A program made the translations under genes and the position numbers. Below are positions 35,880-44,919 of a DNA stretch of 64,000 nucleotides, piece after piece. This DNA comes from Caldisphaera lagunensis DSM 15908 (GTDB taxonomy: Archaea; Thermoproteota; Thermoprotei_A; Sulfolobales; Acidilobaceae): contig NC_019791.1 in NCBI RefSeq assembly GCF_000317795.1, forward strand, positions 1,482,847-1,546,846, written 5' to 3'. Each line of letters starts with the position of its first letter. The stretch's first letter is position 1. The notes below the pieces were generated by a model. That model ran no database searches. It was given only the letters and a program-made list of their open reading frames with translations, and had not been told where the DNA came from.

Positions 35880-36407
35880 TTAAATTATTTTCTCTAATTC
35901 TTCAGAATATACGATGTTTGCATTATAAACCTTTTTATAATATATTTCCCAATTCTTATCGATTCTTGCGGCAACTGCATCTTTTATTACATAAATTTTA
36001 TATCCTCTAAAGAATGCATCAGCCGCTGTATGTCTAACGCATATATCAGCATCTAATCCAGCTAAAAAAACTGTATCTATCCCATTAGTTCTTAATAAGT
36101 AGTCTAAAGGAGTTTGGAAAAATGCGCTGTAAGCATGTTTTTCTAAAACAAAATCATCTTTTTCTGGTTTAATTTCTTCATATACTTTTGCTCCATCAGT
36201 TCCCTTCATCGCATGGGGTCCCCATAGGGGTATTTCAAAGTCATTATTGTAATGTGAATCATTTACATAGAATATAGGATATTTTCTTCTCCTAAAAACA
36301 TCTATTGCCTTTTTTGTGGGCTTCACTGTTGATATTGCTTCTTCAGTTTTTAATGTGCCAGAAATAAAATCGTTTAACATATCTATTATTATTAAAGCGG
36401 GCCTCAA
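35880..36407 (-). CDS. Isochorismatase-like hydrolase (nicotinamidase type)
   Basis: A 175-residue protein. The catalytic triad is readable: Asp9 in ALIIIDMLNDF, Lys in DDFVLEKHAYSAF and the Cys in LDADICVRHTAADAFF. The set with cis-peptide-type GLDADICV fits the cysteine-hydrolase family. Archaeal nicotinamidases are close relatives (nicotinamide to nicotinic acid in NAD salvage), but the zinc-binding set (Asp-x-His) is not clear, so the substrate is open. The TTG start is 3 bases after GGTGAG. Confidence 0.78.
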   Translation of the reverse strand: MRPALIIIDMLNDFISGTLKTEEAISTVKPTKKAIDVFRRRKYPIFYVNDSHYNNDFEIPLWGPHAMKGTDGAKVYEEIKPEKDDFVLEKHAYSAFFQTPLDYLLRTNGIDTVFLAGLDADICVRHTAADAFFRGYKIYVIKDAVAARIDKNWEIYYKKVYNANIVYSEELEKII

Positions 36408-36471
36408 GCTCTCACCAATAAAAACAGTTGTTCTCCAAATATATAAAGATTTGTTATAATGAGTTATAATC

Positions 36472-37776
36472 TTATAAATATTGCTTAATTTTATCTTTAA
36501 GTTCGTTTATATTTAAATTAGCTCTTTCGTTTGTTTTTGTATTGTAAATTGTTACAGTATTTGTTTCAATTTCTTTTTTGCCTATAAATATTAGCAGTTT
36601 TATATCTAATTTGTTAGCCTTTCTTCTTTGCAATTCTTCTTTACTTCTATTTAGATCTATTCTAACATTATATCCTTCACTTCTCAATATATTTGCTATA
36701 TGCCATGCATGTTTAAATAAATCCTGACTCATGAATATGACTTGAATTTCTGTAAAAGTTTTCTTATTTAGATTAAACAATCCCAATTCTAATCCTGCAT
36801 CAATAATTCTTTCAATTCCAATGCTTCCTCCAGTTGCAGGTATTTGCTTACCAGAAAAAATACCTGCTAGGTTATCATATCTTCCTCCTCCAGATACGCT
36901 TCCAATCTTAGGCTCTTTCAATACCACTTCATAAATAGGTCCTGTATAATAATCCAATCCTCTAACAAGACTTAAATCTATTATAATATCATTTTTGTTG
37001 TTTATTAGATCTAGCATTTCTTTTAAATGATTATATGCATCATTTACCAATTTGTTTCTTCCATATTTAGAATACAAGTTTTCAAGTATTTCTTCAGGTT
37101 TACCACTTAGGCTTATTACTTCAATTATTTTATTTACAATCTCTTCATTGTTTATTTGTTCTAGTAATTCTTTTTTTACATTATCTATACCTATTTTATC
37201 AAGCTTATCTATTATTCTATATACTGCTAGAGGGGACTTTATATTGAGTTCCTGCTCAAATATTCCAGATAAAAGCCTCCTATCATTTAATCTTAAGCTA
37301 AAACCAGATTCAAATCCTAAGGATTTTATTGAATCAACAATAAGATTAATCATTTCCGCATCTGCTTCTGGATATGGTGATCCAACTATATCTGCATCAC
37401 ATTGATAAAATTCTCTATATCTTCCTTTTTGGGGCTCTTCATGCCTCCAAACAGGACTTATCTGATATCTTTTGAATGGCATTTGTATTTCTGGATGAGA
37501 GGAGACAAATCTTGCTAAAGGTACTGTTAAATCATATCTTAATGCATATTCTCTATCACTCCAAGGATCCTTAAATTTCCATATTAATCTATTTTCCGCC
37601 TCTTCCCCATATTTTCCAGCTAAAGTCTCCCAATACTCTACAGCTGGTGTATCTAAAGGATCAAAACCATATCTTTTAAAAACGTTTTCTATTTTTGATA
37701 TAAGTTCTTTTCTAAGTATCATTACTTCAGGTGGAAAATCTCTGAAACCCCTTGGGGGCCTATACTCTTTTGACAT
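36472..37776 (-). CDS. hisS: Histidyl-tRNA synthetase
   Basis: About 434 residues from MSKEYRPPRGFRDFPPE; the ATG follows GGGATTT. Class II synthetase motifs: motif 2 region YDLTVPLARFVS and QISPVWRHEEPQKGRYREFYQCDADI, the HisA motif LVRGLDYYTGPIYEV, and motif 3 ATGGSIGIERII. The C-terminal anticodon-binding domain follows (VIFMSQDLFKHAWHIANILR). It charges tRNA-His. A longer frame to 37836 would overlap the QueD-like gene, so the downstream ATG is preferred. Confidence 0.95.
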   Translation of the reverse strand: MSKEYRPPRGFRDFPPEVMILRKELISKIENVFKRYGFDPLDTPAVEYWETLAGKYGEEAENRLIWKFKDPWSDREYALRYDLTVPLARFVSSHPEIQMPFKRYQISPVWRHEEPQKGRYREFYQCDADIVGSPYPEADAEMINLIVDSIKSLGFESGFSLRLNDRRLLSGIFEQELNIKSPLAVYRIIDKLDKIGIDNVKKELLEQINNEEIVNKIIEVISLSGKPEEILENLYSKYGRNKLVNDAYNHLKEMLDLINNKNDIIIDLSLVRGLDYYTGPIYEVVLKEPKIGSVSGGGRYDNLAGIFSGKQIPATGGSIGIERIIDAGLELGLFNLNKKTFTEIQVIFMSQDLFKHAWHIANILRSEGYNVRIDLNRSKEELQRRKANKLDIKLLIFIGKKEIETNTVTIYNTKTNERANLNINELKDKIKQYL

Positions 37777-37795
37777 TTTAAATCCCTGTGTATTG

Positions 37796-38125
37796 TTAAA
37801 TCTCCAAATAAATTTCTTTATTGGGTATTTGAGCACTTATTTGGCAAATATTTTTAATATTGATGTTATCTTTAATATAAAATAATAGATCTTCAAATGT
37901 CCCTTCATTACCTGTAACTTCCCATAAAGGTTTTCTGTTAATTGATTTTAAAAATGTTGATAATTTCTCTTGCAATGTTTCCATATCAATTACTGGTTTA
38001 TTATCAATTGCTTTTTCACAAATACATAAGGTTATTTTTATATCATGGCCATGAATATCATAGCCCATACTTTTAATTTTCATTGCAACGCTTATATTAT
38101 CTGATACACAAAGCTTCCAATTCAA
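37796..38125 (-). CDS. 6-pyruvoyl-tetrahydropterin synthase/QueD-like protein, degenerate
   Basis: A 109-residue protein, a little shorter than QueD (about 115-120). HGHDIKITLCI at residues 25-35 corresponds to the HGHNYxV zinc-binding strand, and VIDMETLQEKLSTFL to the VIDFxxLK helix. The first zinc His is replaced (VAMKIK), and the catalytic Cys position before HGH is not Cys. Enzymatic turnover is therefore doubtful. It may be a binding or scaffold variant of the T-fold. TTG start after TAGGTAAG; 19 bases before hisS. Confidence 0.65.
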   Translation of the reverse strand: MNWKLCVSDNISVAMKIKSMGYDIHGHDIKITLCICEKAIDNKPVIDMETLQEKLSTFLKSINRKPLWEVTGNEGTFEDLLFYIKDNINIKNICQISAQIPNKEIYLEI

Positions 38126-38225
38126 TTTCTTACCTAATCATAATTTCTAAGGAAAGTTAAATAAATTTTTAGTTTTCCATAAAAAGTTAAAAATTAAGAT
38201 AAATGATAAAAGTATGGGGAAAATA

Positions 38226-39551
38226 ATGTTAAAAAACAACTTTATACAAGACATATATGATCAGGCCCAGAACTATTTAAATAAAGATATCAAGATTTGT
38301 GGATGGGTAAGCAATATTAGAGATTTAGGTGGAGTCAAGTTCGTATTATTAAGGGATAGAACAGGAATATTGCAATTAGTTTTTAAAAAAGGGATAACGC
38401 CTGATGAAGAAATAATGAAATCTAAGGATTTAGTAAAAGAATCTGTAATTTGTATAGATGGGGTATTAACAGAAGGAAAATCATCTCTAAAATATGAGGT
38501 TCAAGTTAAGAAGCTAAACATATTAAACAAGCCTTATGAACCAATTCCTCTTGATCCTGATACGAGTACAGATGCGCAAATTAATGTGAGGCTAGATTAC
38601 AGATGGCTAGATGTAAGAAACAGAAAGATATCATCAATTTTTGTCTTTGAATCATGGGTTGCAAAGAATTTCAGGGATTATTTAACAGAAAAAGGTTTTG
38701 TAGAAATATTTACTCCAAAAATTGTTTCAACAGGAACTGAAGGAGGAGCAGAAGTATTTCCAGTAATATATTTTGGTAAAGAGGCATATTTGGCACAAAG
38801 CCCGCAATTTTACAAGCAATTAGCTGTTATATCAGGTTTAGAAAGGGTATTTGAAATAGGTCCAGTTTTTAGAGCTGAAGCTTCTCATACTGTTAGACAT
38901 TTGGCCGAATTTCATGGTTTGGATTTTGAAATGGGATATATCAACAATGTTAACGATGTAATGGATACAGTTGAAGGTTTCTTTAGGAGAATGGTAGAAA
39001 AATCTAAGAAAGACGAATTAATAAAACAAGTTAGGGAGTTCTTTAGCTTAGACGTATCAATACCAGAAAAAGTGCCAAGGATACCAATTAGGGAGGCTTA
39101 TAAAATATTGGAAAAATACGATAAGCATTTACCTTACGGAAGTGATTTAGATACAGAATCAGAGAGAATTTTGGGAGAATATGCTAAAAAAGAATATAAT
39201 AGCGATTTTGTTTTTGTTACAGAATATCCATGGAAGGTAAGACCATTTTATACGATGAGAAAAGAAGATGATGATCAATGGACTTACGGTTTTGATCTAT
39301 TATTTAGAGGTCTGGAGGTAGCAACAGGAAGCCAAAGAGAACATAGATATGATATGCTTATTAAAAATTTGAAAGATAAAGGATTAGATGATAAGAAATT
39401 CAAGTTTTACTTAGACTTCTTCAAAGATGGTACTCCTCCGCATGGAGGTGTTGGTTTAGGATTGGAAAGAATTGTAAAACAATTCTTAAATCTTGATAAT
39501 GTTAGAGAAGCAAGATTTTTACCAAGGGATACTGAAAGAATAACACCATAA
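38226..39551 (+). CDS. aspS: Aspartyl-tRNA synthetase (archaeal type)
   Basis: About 441 residues. An N-terminal OB fold ([22 protein letters not shown]) is followed by class II motifs: [77 protein letters not shown] and [15 protein letters not shown]. Because GatCAB is encoded 4 kb downstream and no AsnRS is seen in the window, the enzyme may also charge tRNA-Asn with aspartate (non-discriminating), which is inference. The start at 38226 has GGGG 6 bases before; an ATG 12 bases upstream (38214) is the alternative. Confidence 0.94.
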   Translation: MLKNNFIQDIYDQAQNYLNKDIKICGWVSNIRDLGGVKFVLLRDRTGILQLVFKKGITPDEEIMKSKDLVKESVICIDGVLTEGKSSLKYEVQVKKLNILNKPYEPIPLDPDTSTDAQINVRLDYRWLDVRNRKISSIFVFESWVAKNFRDYLTEKGFVEIFTPKIVSTGTEGGAEVFPVIYFGKEAYLAQSPQFYKQLAVISGLERVFEIGPVFRAEASHTVRHLAEFHGLDFEMGYINNVNDVMDTVEGFFRRMVEKSKKDELIKQVREFFSLDVSIPEKVPRIPIREAYKILEKYDKHLPYGSDLDTESERILGEYAKKEYNSDFVFVTEYPWKVRPFYTMRKEDDDQWTYGFDLLFRGLEVATGSQREHRYDMLIKNLKDKGLDDKKFKFYLDFFKDGTPPHGGVGLGLERIVKQFLNLDNVREARFLPRDTERITP

Positions 39552-39561
39552 TGTGATTTAA

Positions 39562-40494
39562 ATGTTATTATGGATTTTTTTGATAACATTGATTTTATTT
39601 GGGATAAGTATAGAGTTTCTATTTAAGAAAAATTTTAAGTATATAATTTTAATTTGGATAGCCTTATCTTTAGTTTATTTTATGGTATTGTTTATCAGAA
39701 CTGATTTTTATGAGTCTTACCTATTTCTTACATCTTATTTATTGGAGATATCGTTAAGCCTCGATAACATCTTAGTATTCTTATTGATCTTTACACAGTT
39801 TTCCATATCTTTTGAGCATCAAGAAAAATTGGTTGCTATTGGGAGTTATTCAGCAATTGTTTTAAGGTTTTTGTTTGTTTATGCCGGAATAGAACTTTTA
39901 AATGTATTTGAATTAGGAACCATAATTTTATCATTGCTTGTTTTATTTAGCGCTTTTGAATTAGCTAGAGAAGAATTTAATAATGAAAAAGAGAAAGAGG
40001 AATCAAATATCATAAAATTTTTTAAAAAATATTTAAAAACAGATTTTTCTAATAATGAATTTTCGTTTTTTGTTAAGAAAAATGGAAAAATTGTTCCAAC
40101 AAAATATCTTCTTGTTATATTTGTTATTGAAATTTCAGATATAATATTTGCATTTGATTCTATACCGGCTATAATACTTATAACAAAAAATGAATTGATT
40201 GCTTATTCATCAACGATTTTTGGGACATTAATTATAAGATCATTATATTTCAATGTTAATAGATCTCTCTCATCAATTAAACATATAGAAGGATTTCTTG
40301 CTATTGGATTAGGGTATATAGGAATTAGTTCTCTAATAAACAGCATAAATAAATTCATAAAAACTGTTTATATACCAGAATATATTTCAGTTATCGTTGT
40401 TGTGTTAATTATAGCTTTTGGTTTATTATATTCTTTTTTGAATAATAGGATGAGAACAAGTAAACAGACCCCATCACAAGGACCTGGTGATTAA
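39562..40494 (+). CDS. TerC-family membrane protein
   Basis: A 310-residue membrane protein with about eight hydrophobic segments. TerC signatures are YLLEISLSLDNILVFLLIF near residue 65 and VIFVIEISDIIFAFDSIPAIILIT near 195, each with acidic residues inside membrane helices thought to bind metal ions. Family members are linked to manganese or calcium export and, in bacteria, tellurite resistance. A charged loop (EEFNNEKEKEESN) lies between helices. It starts 10 bases after aspS; rSAM follows with its ribosome-binding site inside the end of this gene. Confidence 0.87.
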   Translation: MLLWIFLITLILFGISIEFLFKKNFKYIILIWIALSLVYFMVLFIRTDFYESYLFLTSYLLEISLSLDNILVFLLIFTQFSISFEHQEKLVAIGSYSAIVLRFLFVYAGIELLNVFELGTIILSLLVLFSAFELAREEFNNEKEKEESNIIKFFKKYLKTDFSNNEFSFFVKKNGKIVPTKYLLVIFVIEISDIIFAFDSIPAIILITKNELIAYSSTIFGTLIIRSLYFNVNRSLSSIKHIEGFLAIGLGYIGISSLINSINKFIKTVYIPEYISVIVVVLIIAFGLLYSFLNNRMRTSKQTPSQGPGD

Positions 40495-40495
40495 G

Positions 40496-42055
40496 ATGAA
40501 CTTCAAAAAAGTCTTGATTTTGGACGGATATAATGATGAGCCAGGTGGATTAGGAGTACCGCCATATATAGATATTTATCCTAGATATATAGCTGGAGCA
40601 ATTTGGAGCGTTGATAAGGATATAAAAATAAGATATTTAACTATAGATCAGCTAAGAAATAGTAATTTAAAAAATAATTTAAATTATGATTTGGTTATTT
40701 TTTCCGCAGGAGTTGTTGTTCCAGGAAAATATATAGGAGGAAAACCAATTACTGGGGAAGAATTATTGTTTTATGCAAAGATTATGAATAATTCCTTCAA
40801 GGTATTAGTAGGTCCTTCAGCAAGATGGGGTATGGGTCAAGAAGGGGGAAAGGAAGCTATAAGCCCTTTATTGTTTCGAAAGGCTGGATTTGATGTACTT
40901 ATAACGGGAGATCCAGAAATTTATTTTCATGAATTATTTAAATATGGGGAAAGCTATGCCAATCCATATAAAATAAGAGAAAATTATAATGAAGTAGATA
41001 AGTTTTCAATAATTGGATCAAAAATAATTAAACAACATCCAAATTATGGGAAAAATCTTATTGTTGAAATAGAAACTTATAGAGGATGCGCAAGATGGAT
41101 AACAGGTGGATGTAGTTTTTGTGTAGAGCCATTAAGGGGTAAACCAATAACAAGGTCAAAAGAAGGAATAGTAAATGAAATAAATGCTTTATGTAATAAT
41201 GGTGCAAGAAATTTCAGGTTAGGAAGGCAGGCTGACATCTTAGTTTATGGATCTAATAAAATAGGAGAGGAGGAATGGCCTATTCCAAATTATGATGAAT
41301 TGGAGAAGCTATTTTATGGAATAAGATATAATTGCCCAAATTTAAATGTATTGCATATTGATAATGTTAATCCTGGGACAATTTCTCGCTATCCTAATGA
41401 ATCTAAAGAGGCATTAATCAAAATCATAAAGTATCATACTCCAGGAGATGTGGCAGCATTTGGTATTGAATCTTTAGATCCCAAGGTGATAAAAAACAAT
41501 AATTTGAAAGTGTCATTTGATGAAGCTATAAAAGCAATAGAGATTGTGAATTCAATAGGTTCTATTAGAGGATATAATGGCATGCCTGAATTGCTACCTG
41601 GAATCAATTTTATATTAGGCCTACCTGGTGAAAGTAAAGAAACCTATAGATACAATAAGGAATTTTTGGAAGAAATAATAAAAAGAAAGTTATTGGTAAG
41701 GAGAGTAAATATAAGGAAATTATTAGCTATTGAAGGAACAAGAGTAAAAAGGATGAATTATGGGATAAAAGATAAAAATGAAGGTTTATCAAAATCTTTT
41801 CTTCATTATGTTAGGAAAAAGTTTGACCCATACATGCTATCCCTAATAGCTCCAAAGGGAACAATACTAAAGGATTTATGGGTTGAAGATTGCCAAGACG
41901 GCTATTGTTATGCTAGACAGGTTGGTAGTTATCCTTTAATAATATTAATTAAAGGAAAATATCCTAGGCTTAATTATATAAGTGAGGTAAAGGTTTTAGG
42001 AGTTCATTCTTCTAGATCTTTGTTAGGAGAACCGGTTTCATTTTTAGATATTTAA
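40496..42055 (+). CDS. Radical SAM enzyme, COG1031-like
   Basis: About 519 residues; the ATG is 1 base after the terC stop and after GGTGAT. An N-terminal region (FKKVLILDGYNDEP...) resembles a B12-like alpha/beta fold. The iron-sulfur motif is Cys198-x7-Cys206-x2-Cys209 in the stretch RGCARWITGGCSFC. Then FRLGRQADILVY, VLHIDNVNPG and GIESLDPKVIKNNNLKV follow, typical of the barrel. I recognise this as the archaeal group of radical SAM proteins described as carrying a C-terminal helix-hairpin-helix. The reaction is unknown. Confidence 0.8.
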   Translation: MNFKKVLILDGYNDEPGGLGVPPYIDIYPRYIAGAIWSVDKDIKIRYLTIDQLRNSNLKNNLNYDLVIFSAGVVVPGKYIGGKPITGEELLFYAKIMNNSFKVLVGPSARWGMGQEGGKEAISPLLFRKAGFDVLITGDPEIYFHELFKYGESYANPYKIRENYNEVDKFSIIGSKIIKQHPNYGKNLIVEIETYRGCARWITGGCSFCVEPLRGKPITRSKEGIVNEINALCNNGARNFRLGRQADILVYGSNKIGEEEWPIPNYDELEKLFYGIRYNCPNLNVLHIDNVNPGTISRYPNESKEALIKIIKYHTPGDVAAFGIESLDPKVIKNNNLKVSFDEAIKAIEIVNSIGSIRGYNGMPELLPGINFILGLPGESKETYRYNKEFLEEIIKRKLLVRRVNIRKLLAIEGTRVKRMNYGIKDKNEGLSKSFLHYVRKKFDPYMLSLIAPKGTILKDLWVEDCQDGYCYARQVGSYPLIILIKGKYPRLNYISEVKVLGVHSSRSLLGEPVSFLDI

Positions 42056-42114
42056 ATTATATATAGATATATTTTTTAAAAAGAGATTATATTCTACTAT
42101 ATAGAGGGATAGAG

Positions 42115-43161
42115 TTGATAAGAAAAAACATTAAACAAACTAAATTATTAAGAAAAGTACAAATAACAGGTGGTTCTACATATATAGTTTCAATTCCAAA
42201 AGAATGGGCAAAAGAACTTGGAATTGATAAAGGCCTAGAAATTGTTATGGAATTGGGTAGAGATAATTCCTTACGATTATATTCTCCAAAAAGAGAAATA
42301 AAACCTGTTATTATGGAAAAGGAGATTTATGTAAACCAAGACCTTATAGATTCTGCTATAGTAATGGAAATTATATCAGCTTATTTAGCTGGCTATAATT
42401 CTATAAAACTTGTGTTTTCTCCACTCATGTTAAGCAGAATGGATCAAATTATTAATGAGGTAAGAAATAAGGTCGTAGGATTAGATGTATTAGAAGAAGG
42501 AGAAAACAATGTAACATTGCGTGTTGTAGTAGATTTAAGTTCGATACCAGAAAAACTAGCCATGGATAACATGCAAAAAACCTTTAAATCAATGCTTGAG
42601 GATTTTATAGAAGGTATAAAAAATAAAGATAAAGAAATATTCTATTCAATAATAAAAAGAGACGATGTAATGGATAAATTATATTTATATATTTATAAGC
42701 AAATAAACCTAGCTTTGCAAGGTCAGATTAAATTAGAAGATATAGGAATAAATAATTCCATTGAGGCCATAAATGTTTATTCAACAATAAAAAGCATTGA
42801 AAGAATAGCGGACCACGTTGTTTTTATGTCTAGTTGGATAATAGATACGTTAGGAGAGATAGAAATAACAGAACAATTGAATAAATTAATTAATGATGTA
42901 TTTAATGAAGTAATAACAGTTGTAAATAACATAGGAAAGGAGATAAACATAAATGAACTTATAAAAAGCTATTCAAATTTACATGAGTTAATAATTAAAG
43001 AATTGGAGTTAATAAAATCCCTCAAGGGATCAAAACAGTTTTTCGAAATATATCCAATACTAGACGGATTAAGGAGGGCTATGGCATATTCCTTAGATAT
43101 AATAGAGGCTCAAGTCGGTTTATCAGTTATTAGAGAAATTGATGAGAAACGAAAAACATAA
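42115..43161 (+). CDS. PhoU-domain protein with AbrB/SpoVT N-terminus
   Basis: A 348-residue protein. Residues 10-60 form a swapped-hairpin-like domain (LRKVQITGGSTYIVSIPKEWAKELGIDKG), as in AbrB/SpoVT DNA-binding proteins. Then two PhoU helical repeats follow (AYLAGYNSIKLVFSP ... MENMQ-type helices and FNEVITVVNNIGKEININELIKSY). Archaeal members of this architecture are thought to regulate phosphate uptake or other transport. No pst genes are seen here. TTG start after AGAGGG. It is followed by gatC after 36 bases. Confidence 0.82.
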   Translation: MIRKNIKQTKLLRKVQITGGSTYIVSIPKEWAKELGIDKGLEIVMELGRDNSLRLYSPKREIKPVIMEKEIYVNQDLIDSAIVMEIISAYLAGYNSIKLVFSPLMLSRMDQIINEVRNKVVGLDVLEEGENNVTLRVVVDLSSIPEKLAMDNMQKTFKSMLEDFIEGIKNKDKEIFYSIIKRDDVMDKLYLYIYKQINLALQGQIKLEDIGINNSIEAINVYSTIKSIERIADHVVFMSSWIIDTLGEIEITEQLNKLINDVFNEVITVVNNIGKEININELIKSYSNLHELIIKELELIKSLKGSKQFFEIYPILDGLRRAMAYSLDIIEAQVGLSVIREIDEKRKT

Positions 43162-43197
43162 TAATGTAGTTGAATAAAATCCAAAAAGTGGGCATAC

Positions 43198-43491
43198 ATG
43201 AGTGCAAATTGCAATAATATGGAATTAATAAATAAACTTATAGAATTGTCTAGATTAAATTTCACAGAGGAAGAAATAGAAAAACTTTGTCAAGATATAG
43301 AAAAGATAAGAAGTGTTTTAAACCAAGTATCAGTGTTAAGTAAATTAGATGTGAAGCCATTATATAATGTTTGGGATAACATATTAAATCCACCTGCTAA
43401 AATAGGTATTGAAAAAATAGATATTCATGAATTAATTACTAATGAAAGGTCAATCGATAGAAAAGTAAAAATACCTTGGAGGGGTGAATAG
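43198..43491 (+). CDS. gatC: Asp/Glu-tRNA amidotransferase subunit C
   Basis: A 97-residue protein with the typical GatC pattern: ELINKLIELSRLNFTEEEIEKLCQDIEKI, then VLNQVSVLSKLDVKPLYNVWD, a long helical belt that wraps around GatA and GatB. It has an ATG start. The stop overlaps the GTG start of gatA by one base, so translation is coupled. Confidence 0.88.
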   Translation: MSANCNNMELINKLIELSRLNFTEEEIEKLCQDIEKIRSVLNQVSVLSKLDVKPLYNVWDNILNPPAKIGIEKIDIHELITNERSIDRKVKIPWRGE

Positions 43492-44918
43492 TGAAAAAAG
43501 AAACTGCATTATCTATTTTGGAAGGGTTAAAGAATGGAAGCATTGATTTTGAAGATTATGCATTGAGAAAGCTTGAAATTATTCAAAAGAAGGATAATGT
43601 AATTAATGCATATATATCATTAGATTCTGAAGATTTCATAAGAGAAAAAATCATGGAAATAAAAGAAAAATTAGCATCAGGCAAAAATATGAAAATTCCA
43701 GGTTTAATTGTTAGCGTAAAGGATAATATATCAACAAATTTTTTGCCTACTACTGCAGCATCTAAAATTCTTGAAAATTACGTTCCTCCATATAATGCAA
43801 CTGTTGTTGAGAAGATCTTAGAAGAAGGAGGAATAATAATAGGTAAAACAAATCTAGACGAGTTTGCTATGGGATCAACAACAGAGTTTAGCGCTTATGG
43901 AGTTACAAAAAATCCATGGGACATAACAAGGGTACCTGGAGGAAGTAGTGGGGGAAGTGCAGCAAGCTTATCATATGGAAGTGCAGATTTATCATTAGGC
44001 AGCGATACTGGAGGTTCAGTTAGATTACCAGCTTCTTATACTGCTACAGTAGGGCTAAAGCCTACTTATGGAACTATTAGTAGATATGGATTAATACCAT
44101 ATGCAAACAGCCTAGAACAAATAAGTCCAATGGCTAGAAGCGTTAAAGATGTTTCTTTAATATTAGATGTTATTAAAGGATATGATCCAAGAGATGCAAC
44201 TAGTCTAAATTTTGAATATAGAGAATTTAATGAGAAAAAATTTAAAATTTGTGTTCCAGATGAATTCATAGAAGGATCAGAAAACCCTATAAAGTCAGCC
44301 ATATATAATTTATTGGAAAAAATTGAAGGAGAGGGGATAGTTATTGAATATGGGAGAAAATTTGATAAGTTAAATTATGCTCTCTCTACATATTATACAA
44401 TAGCATTTGCTGAAGCAGCGAGCAATTTATCAAGATATGACGGTAAATTATATCCCAATTATTATGAAGGCCGCTCTTATAGGGAAATGAGCGAAAATAC
44501 AAGAAAGAACTACTTCGGATTTGAGGTCAAAAAAAGAATATTAATGGGTATTTTTGCTTTAAGCGAAGGTTTTATAAACGATTATTACATAGCTGCAACA
44601 AAAGGTAGAAGAATAATAAGGGATGAAATTTTAAAAATGACTAATGATTGTATAATAGCAGGATCGGTATCACCAATATTACCTCCTAAAATAGGAGAAA
44701 GAATAAATGATCCATTGAAATTATATGCGATGGATATCTATACTGTTGTTGCCAACTTAGCGGGGGTTCCTGCTTTAGCAATGCCAGCAGGTTTTTATAA
44801 TGGATTACCAATAGGAATTCAATTTATGGCAGGTCCATATGAAGAAAGAAAATTATTGGAGTTAGGCTCCTTTATAGAAGATAAAACAGGCTTGTATGGT
44901 ATCATAGCGGGTGATTAG
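43491..44918 (+). CDS. gatA: Glutamyl/aspartyl-tRNA amidotransferase subunit A
   Basis: A 475-residue amidase. The Ser-cisSer-Lys triad is visible: Lys in LIVSVKDNIS, cis-Ser in GGSSGGSAAS and nucleophile Ser in GSDTGGSVRLPAS. The GKTNLDEFAMGSTTE motif lies before them. It releases ammonia from glutamine for GatB. The GTG start overlaps gatC, and the gene is followed by gatB with an overlap of at most 8 bases, forming a tight gatCAB operon. Confidence 0.95.
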   Translation: MKKETALSILEGLKNGSIDFEDYALRKLEIIQKKDNVINAYISLDSEDFIREKIMEIKEKLASGKNMKIPGLIVSVKDNISTNFLPTTAASKILENYVPPYNATVVEKILEEGGIIIGKTNLDEFAMGSTTEFSAYGVTKNPWDITRVPGGSSGGSAASLSYGSADLSLGSDTGGSVRLPASYTATVGLKPTYGTISRYGLIPYANSLEQISPMARSVKDVSLILDVIKGYDPRDATSLNFEYREFNEKKFKICVPDEFIEGSENPIKSAIYNLLEKIEGEGIVIEYGRKFDKLNYALSTYYTIAFAEAASNLSRYDGKLYPNYYEGRSYREMSENTRKNYFGFEVKKRILMGIFALSEGFINDYYIAATKGRRIIRDEILKMTNDCIIAGSVSPILPPKIGERINDPLKLYAMDIYTVVANLAGVPALAMPAGFYNGLPIGIQFMAGPYEERKLLELGSFIEDKTGLYGIIAGD

Positions 44919-44919
44919 A

